Part shown: one piece after another, positions 6,619-10,120 of the stretch
Numbering within the stretch: position 1 is the stretch's first letter
Layout of the letters: each line of letters begins with the position of its first letter
Origin: Clostridia bacterium
GTDB lineage: Bacteria > Bacillota > Clostridia > UMGS1883
NCBI GenBank assembly: GCA_021202495.1
Contig: JAJQCX010000069.1
Span: 1 to 10,120 of the forward strand
DNA length: 10,120 nucleotides
Direction of reading: 5' to 3'
The notes under the pieces: model-generated
Databases searched by the model: none
Told to the model about the DNA's origin: nothing
What the model saw: the letters and a program-made list of their open reading frames with translations, nothing else
Position numbers and translations under genes: made by a program

Positions 6619-8183
6619 ATCGGGTAGTTGTATTTTATAATCCTTTTTTACCGGATCTGAAAATAACGGTAAACGGCAAAAAGCTTTCCCCGTACAGCTC
6701 CCCAATGAGCTTTCGGCACCAACGACCGGAAAAATGGGTCGACTGCCTGTTCTCGGAACTTTACCGCGAAGTTAACTCCGATTACGAAATGCTTTGCGTG
6801 TCAACGGAGTTTACCTGTAAATGGTTGGAGGATATTGCCAATCTCGATCGGCATTGTACCTCCTTTTCCTCCCGCTCCTTACCCTTGTCGGCAAATGTCT
6901 ATGAAAGGCTCGATAAATTGGAAATGTTGGGATGCGACGATGTTGAAAAAAGCATTGTCATACCCGTCGTCAATGCCGACAGCGACAACGCAATGACAGC
7001 TGCCGTATATGAAATTTTAGAGGAACAGGGCATTTTTGAGGATGTCTCGCCCGAAGGCATTACTTGGTCTGACTGTCCGTTGGTTACGCTGGAAATCAAT
7101 CCGTTTGACGCCGACGATATTCCCTATGATGCCCCGGCGGTTATCGCTTTATGTTCCGGCGAGGACGATTACATAAAAGCAGCGGGCGAGATTCCCATAT
7201 ACGCCTTGGTAATGGGCACGGAGACAAAGTTTATCAAACGCAGCGGAACAAAGCTGTTTTTCAGTGTAGACCCCGACGATATCGGAATGCTTTTCTTGCA
7301 GATAATCGAAGAAGAGGCTCTTTGTCCCGTTGTTTCTCGTTTAAGCTATGAATTTCCCGCACAAGCCAAGGATTTCTTAACCGAAAGTGAAAAAGAGGAC
7401 TTAGAGCTTGTATGTCAGGGTTCTCCCCTGTGCCGCGTGACCATTCCGCAGATGTGCGACGTCGGACGAGCCGTAAAGCCGAACGCACAAATCCTTCCTT
7501 TAGACAGCGAAACGCAAATCCGCATAATTTCGGATTTGCCGGATGTAATCGAGATTGAGGACGGAATGCTCCTTCCCCGTTCGGAGGGAACAGCCGAAGT
7601 CTCCGTGTTTATCGGAGACGACCCGTATCCTGTTGCCGCCGAACAAGTAAACGTTCGCAAGAGAAACTTAATCTCAGCCATAAATTTGTTTCCGTCAATG
7701 CTCTGTATTCCTGTCGGCGGCAAAAGCGAATTAACGCTCACCACAACTCCCGATGATGCCGAGAACAGAGACGAAATTCGATGGAGCTGCGATGACAGCA
7801 GCGTTGCCTCGGTTGATTTTAACACCGGCGTTATTTCCGCAAAAGCTTGCGGACGATGCTCGGTAACAGCTTCTACCGCGGAAACGTCAAAATCCGTTTG
7901 TGTGGAAGTGTTGCCGAATATTGAAGATATTATCTGTCCTTGCAGCTTTCTCGAGCTTACCGCAGGCGAACAAAAGAAGTGGAAATATCAAGTCGTCCCC
8001 GAAAATGCCTACGGCGTTGATTTTCTGCAAATCATAAGCAGCGATAAAAATGTCGCCGAATACCGCGGAGGATATGTTTTGGGCAAGAGCGCCGGATGCT
8101 GCAAAATCTATGTTAAAGACCAAAGCGGCTCAATAAGCCGTGAATTAACCGTTTCGGTAAAGAAAAGCAAAAAGTTTTGGTAA
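6615..8183 (+). CDS. uncharacterised protein with three C-terminal BIG2-like Ig domains
   Basis: A 522-residue protein, ATG overlapping the ATPase stop (ATGA), so translation is coupled. Residues 1 to about 260 match nothing I know: MNRVVVFYNPFLPDLKI, a region rich in acidic residues and Cys, and short hydrophobic strands suggesting an alpha/beta fold. The C-terminal half reads as three tandem bacterial Ig-like (BIG2) units, about 270-348, 350-433 and 436-516. Each ends in the typical pattern of 'exposed Ser/Asp-Val-Ala, Gly, then Gly-x-x-x-V-x-V': VIEIEDGMLLPRSEGTAEVSV, SVASVDFNTGVISAKACG and VAEYRGGYVLGKSAGCCKIYV. BIG2 domains usually sit on secreted or phage proteins, but there is no signal peptide, sortase motif or membrane helix here. 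It may be a scaffold or adaptor for the ATPase. Units 1 and 3 are more divergent than unit 2. Confidence 0.82.
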   Translation: MNRVVVFYNPFLPDLKITVNGKKLSPYSSPMSFRHQRPEKWVDCLFSELYREVNSDYEMLCVSTEFTCKWLEDIANLDRHCTSFSSRSLPLSANVYERLDKLEMLGCDDVEKSIVIPVVNADSDNAMTAAVYEILEEQGIFEDVSPEGITWSDCPLVTLEINPFDADDIPYDAPAVIALCSGEDDYIKAAGEIPIYALVMGTETKFIKRSGTKLFFSVDPDDIGMLFLQIIEEEALCPVVSRLSYEFPAQAKDFLTESEKEDLELVCQGSPLCRVTIPQMCDVGRAVKPNAQILPLDSETQIRIISDLPDVIEIEDGMLLPRSEGTAEVSVFIGDDPYPVAAEQVNVRKRNLISAINLFPSMLCIPVGGKSELTLTTTPDDAENRDEIRWSCDDSSVASVDFNTGVISAKACGRCSVTASTAETSKSVCVEVLPNIEDIICPCSFLELTAGEQKKWKYQVVPENAYGVDFLQIISSDKNVAEYRGGYVLGKSAGCCKIYVKDQSGSISRELTVSVKKSKKFW

Positions 8184-8207
8184 CTGTCGGGTTGGGAGGA
8201 TTATTTT

Positions 8208-9221
8208 GTGCAGAGTGTATACTACAACAACTTGGGGGTTAACAGGCGGACATATGATGCCGCCCTCCAATGTTTTCAAAACAGGGGCAAAAGTTTTCCC
8301 GTTGCCGGTTCACTTCAGGCGACGGAATTGGTTGCCGAAGTGTTAAATGACCATCCGGAAATATTTTATGTCGGTCAAGAGTTCAAGATTATGTCAAGCT
8401 TGATGCGCAGAGACATATTGCCCTGCTATCTTTATTCTCATGCCGAAACCGTCCAACTGAAAAGCCAATTGGACTTAGCGGCGGAAACGATAATAGGCAA
8501 TTCAATAAACGACCATCAATCCGATTACGATAAAGTTCGTTCGCTCCACGACTATCTGAAAAGCAATTTGGAATATGATACTGCCGCCGCAAGCAGCCGC
8601 ACCCCAAACGAGAGAAACATTGCGCAAGCGCATAATATAGTCGGCGCTTTGCTGAACAACAAATGTGTTTGCGAAGGATTTGCGAAAGCCTTTAAATTTT
8701 TGTGTGACAAAATAGGCTTGGAATGTTGGGTTGTGTCGGGGAAAGGCAGCAGTTCGATCGGCGCAGGTCCCCACGCGTGGAACATTGTCCGAATCAACGG
8801 ATATTACCATCATGTCGACGTCACTTGGGACAATCAATTTTCGGATTCATCCGCAATGCCGAATTACGGATATATGAATTTGAGCGATGATGAAATTGCC
8901 AAAGACCATACATGGAACCGAAAAAATTATCCCGTATGTTCTGACTCGCCCTATAACTATTTCAGAGTGAACAATGCTTTGCTTGACAGTAAAGCTCAGT
9001 TGGAGAGTATGCTTTATAACAGCATACAAATGGAAGAAGAAATTATCATGTTCCGCGTTGTACGCGGAAGTATATTGGAAAGAGAAATAAACGGATGTTT
9101 ACCGGACAGCGTTCAGCGAGCCGCCAATCGGTGCAAGCATGTCGCTCTTTCGACATTCCGCTACGGCGGCGTTCCCGAACAGCTCACATTTTTCATTCAG
9201 GCTGAATATGCCTACAAATAA
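8208..9221 (+). CDS. transglutaminase-like Cys-His-Asp protein without signal peptide
   Basis: A 337-residue member of the transglutaminase-like superfamily (papain-like fold; protease, peptide crosslinking or deamidation chemistry). The triad is intact: Cys155 in NNKCVCEGFAKAF, His189 in GPHAWNIVRING and Asp204 in HHVDVTWDN. The segment LNDHPEIFYV (46-55) before the core is common in Firmicutes transglutaminase proteins, and the helix YDKVRSLHDYLKSNLEYD leads into the core as usual. Most relatives are exported, yet this one starts directly with a cytoplasmic-looking sequence. The last 80 residues (after FRVNNALLD) form an extra domain that I do not recognise. The start is GTG 8208 with GGGAGGA seven bases upstream (8194-8200), 24 bases after the preceding stop. 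It is the probable effector or maturation enzyme of the operon; its substrate, possibly the acidic proteins downstream, is a guess. Confidence 0.88.
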   Translation: MQSVYYNNLGVNRRTYDAALQCFQNRGKSFPVAGSLQATELVAEVLNDHPEIFYVGQEFKIMSSLMRRDILPCYLYSHAETVQLKSQLDLAAETIIGNSINDHQSDYDKVRSLHDYLKSNLEYDTAAASSRTPNERNIAQAHNIVGALLNNKCVCEGFAKAFKFLCDKIGLECWVVSGKGSSSIGAGPHAWNIVRINGYYHHVDVTWDNQFSDSSAMPNYGYMNLSDDEIAKDHTWNRKNYPVCSDSPYNYFRVNNALLDSKAQLESMLYNSIQMEEEIIMFRVVRGSILEREINGCLPDSVQRAANRCKHVALSTFRYGGVPEQLTFFIQAEYAYK

Positions 9222-9227
9222 AGGAGG
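9220..9227 (+). promoter_or_regulatory. perfect ribosome binding site without a canonical start codon
   Basis: AAAGGAGG overlaps the stop of the transglutaminase gene. Within 15 bases downstream there is no ATG, GTG or TTG in the long open frame. An ACG lies six bases after it (9234) and an ATA four bases after it (9232, a frame that stops after 21 codons). The site implies that a small gene begins here. Confidence 0.75.
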
Positions 9228-9233
9228 ACGAAT

Positions 9234-9416
9234 ACGCGGCGGCTTGAACAATCCCCTGTTGAACCGCTTGCTCAAACGGGCGGAGAGACGGCAATAGATA
9301 CTCAAATTGAGGTTGACCTCATATGCGGCGGCGTAGGTTTTGACGACGAGCCCGCAGATGACGATCAGTGGTTAGCAGAAGCTCGAACTAATCAAAAAAG
9401 TAAGAGTAAAAAATAA
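9234..9416 (+). CDS. small acidic-tailed protein, apparent ACG start (or start-codon loss)
   Basis: The frame is open from just after the transglutaminase TAA (9219-9221) to TAA 9414-9416 and contains no ATG, GTG or TTG. With ACG 9234 as the start, six bases after a perfect AAAGGAGG, it encodes 60 residues. The N-terminus is RRLEQSPVEPLAQ, followed by DTQIEVDLICGGVGFDDEP, then ADDDQWLAEARTNQ and a lysine-rich end (KSKSKK). The GVGFDD motif recurs in the acidic protein encoded next, so the frame looks like a real coding sequence related to its neighbour. ATG to ACG is one transition, so this may be a recent start mutation, a sequencing error or true low-efficiency ACG initiation. The frame is also the same as the transglutaminase frame, so read-through of the TAA is a less likely alternative. 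I recognise no family. Confidence 0.5.
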   Translation, partial: TRRLEQSPVEPLAQTGGETAIDTQIEVDLICGGVGFDDEPADDDQWLAEARTNQKSKSKK

Positions 9417-9455
9417 AGATTGATATTTAAGATTGATAAAAGGGAGGCGTAGGCA
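9417..9455. repeat. short spacer with a 10-base direct duplication
   Basis: AAGATTGATA occurs at 9416-9425 and again at 9429-9438 in the 39-base AT-rich spacer before the last gene. No hairpin or T-run is present, so transcription should continue. It may simply be a small slippage duplication just upstream of the AGGGAGG ribosome binding site (9441-9447). Confidence 0.35.
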
Positions 9456-10120
9456 ATGGCGGACATTGAAGGCGGCGGTGATGTAAGCGGCGGTGGCGAA
9501 ATAAGCGGCGGCAGCGAAGTGAGCGAAACCTCTTCTGCCGAAACCGGCGGCGAAGCTTCCGAGGCCACTCTGGAAGCCGCAGACGAAGAAGCGTGCGAAT
9601 CCGGCGGCTTTGATGAAGAATCCGACGTGGCAGAAGCTCCGGAAGATATGGAAGAGAAAGAAGATGAATCGGATTATGATGAAGAATCCGACGACAGCCA
9701 AGACGTCGGATTCAGCGAGAACGAAGATATAGATGATGAAGATGTCCAAGACGACGAGTCGGAATATGAGGACAGCGAACTCTCCGATGCCGACGAAGAC
9801 GGCGTAGGGTTTGATGATTCCGACGGCGATATAGACGAAGACACCGAAGATGAAGAAGTCGGTGAGGATGCCGACGACATTGACGATGACGCAGAGACTG
9901 ACACCGAAACCGACGACATCGACGAGGATGCCGACAACGGCGAGGATAACCTCGACGATATTGACGATGACGCAGAGACTGACACCGAAACCGATGACGA
10001 TATTGACGGCGAAGATGATTTTGAGGAACCGGAAGACGAAGATGAAGGCGACCTCGAAGATTATTCGGATGACGTCGACGAAGATACAGACGGAGACGAA
10101 ACTCTCGACGACATTGACGG
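9456..10120 (+). CDS. hyperacidic Asp/Glu-rich repeat protein, N-terminal part (3' end outside the window)
   Basis: An open frame of 221 codons that leaves the window without a stop. The ATG at 9456 has AGGGAGG at 9441-9447, eight bases upstream. The N-terminus is Gly/Ser-rich (GGGDVSGGGEISGGSEVSE). From about residue 40 onward, Asp and Glu dominate: roughly 116 of the 221 residues are acidic, with a single Lys, no Arg and no His. QDVGFSEN and DGVGFDDSDGD resemble the GVGFDDEP motif of the small upstream gene. Near the end DDIDDDAETDTETDD occurs twice, 27 residues apart. There is no signal peptide, and the chain is almost certainly disordered. Possible roles are an acidic DNA mimic, a cation- or basic-protein-binding scaffold, or a disordered stalk carrying an unseen C-terminal domain. 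I recognise no family. It is the last visible gene of the ATPase operon. Confidence 0.85.
   Translation, partial: MADIEGGGDVSGGGEISGGSEVSETSSAETGGEASEATLEAADEEACESGGFDEESDVAEAPEDMEEKEDESDYDEESDDSQDVGFSENEDIDDEDVQDDESEYEDSELSDADEDGVGFDDSDGDIDEDTEDEEVGEDADDIDDDAETDTETDDIDEDADNGEDNLDDIDDDAETDTETDDDIDGEDDFEEPEDEDEGDLEDYSDDVDEDTDGDETLDDID
9879..9994 (+). repeat. 81-base tandem unit inside the acidic gene
   Basis: A 35-base stretch is identical at 9879-9913 and 9960-9994, an offset of 81 bases (27 codons). Identity at silent positions as well as at the protein level points to recent duplication rather than selection for composition alone. After the second copy the match breaks down (DDIDED versus DDDIDGED). 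Units of this kind can expand or contract by slippage or recombination. Confidence 0.7.

Noticed and set aside
9232..9297. Alternative 21-codon frame from ATA 9232 (RGGLNNPLLNRLL)
   Set aside because: ATA is an even less likely start, spacing is only four bases and the frame stops quickly; the ACG frame has a longer product with a motif shared with the next gene.
9674..9985. Serine-rich open frame on the minus strand
   Set aside because: It is the mirror of GAT/GAC/GAA-rich codons of the acidic gene; it has no ribosome binding site and consists almost only of Ser codons.
9879..9994. Direct repeats as a CRISPR array
   Set aside because: Only two copies, in frame inside a coding sequence of the same composition; no leader or cas genes.

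Overview
The window looks like the chromosome of a low-to-moderate GC Gram-positive bacterium, probably one of the Clostridia. The support is indirect. Ribosome binding sites are strong (GGAGG-type) before most genes, the three promoters I can find are close to the sigma-A consensus, stops are standard code 11, and the DUF4143, DUF3990 and DUF3791 families are common in gut and rumen Firmicutes. There is no rRNA, tRNA, insertion sequence or CRISPR array. No single gene fixes the species.

Left part (1-1396, plus strand): the tail of a DUF4143 AAA ATPase runs in from the left edge. A near-consensus promoter follows, and then a tight three-gene cassette: a DUF3990 protein with an ADP-ribosyltransferase-like layout, an unnamed 79-residue protein, and a DUF3791 protein. 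It has the shape of a toxin/partner module. Its last gene overlaps by 30 bases, tail to tail, the gene coming from the other side.

Middle (1367-2979, minus strand): a two-gene operon under a TTTACA-17-TATAAT promoter. It encodes a DMT/EamA membrane transporter and a short cytoplasmic polysaccharide deacetylase, joined by a TGATG overlap. These genes use more C/G-ending codons than the cassette on the left.

The gap 2980-3462 holds a GC-rich hairpin element, a perfect consensus promoter (TTGACA-17-TATAAT, 3155-3183) and a leader of about 270 bases. The leader contains mutually exclusive stems and a small hairpin just upstream of the first ribosome binding site.

Right part (3463-10120, plus strand): one uninterrupted operon. 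Its genes are (1) a 1051-residue HerA/FtsK-type ATPase with an unusual N-terminal half; (2) a 522-residue protein with a novel N-terminus and three tandem BIG2-like Ig folds but no signal peptide; (3) a 337-residue transglutaminase-like protein with an intact Cys-His-Asp triad and no signal peptide; (4) a small acidic protein whose frame has a perfect ribosome binding site but an ACG where ATG is expected; and (5) the start of a hyperacidic, Asp/Glu-rich repeat protein that runs off the right edge. The last two share a GVGFDD motif. An ATP-driven ring motor, an Ig-fold scaffold, a thiol transferase/protease and acidic low-complexity partners, all apparently cytoplasmic, do not match a system I can name. 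This operon is the best candidate here for an undescribed system (conflict, secretion or a supramolecular assembly).
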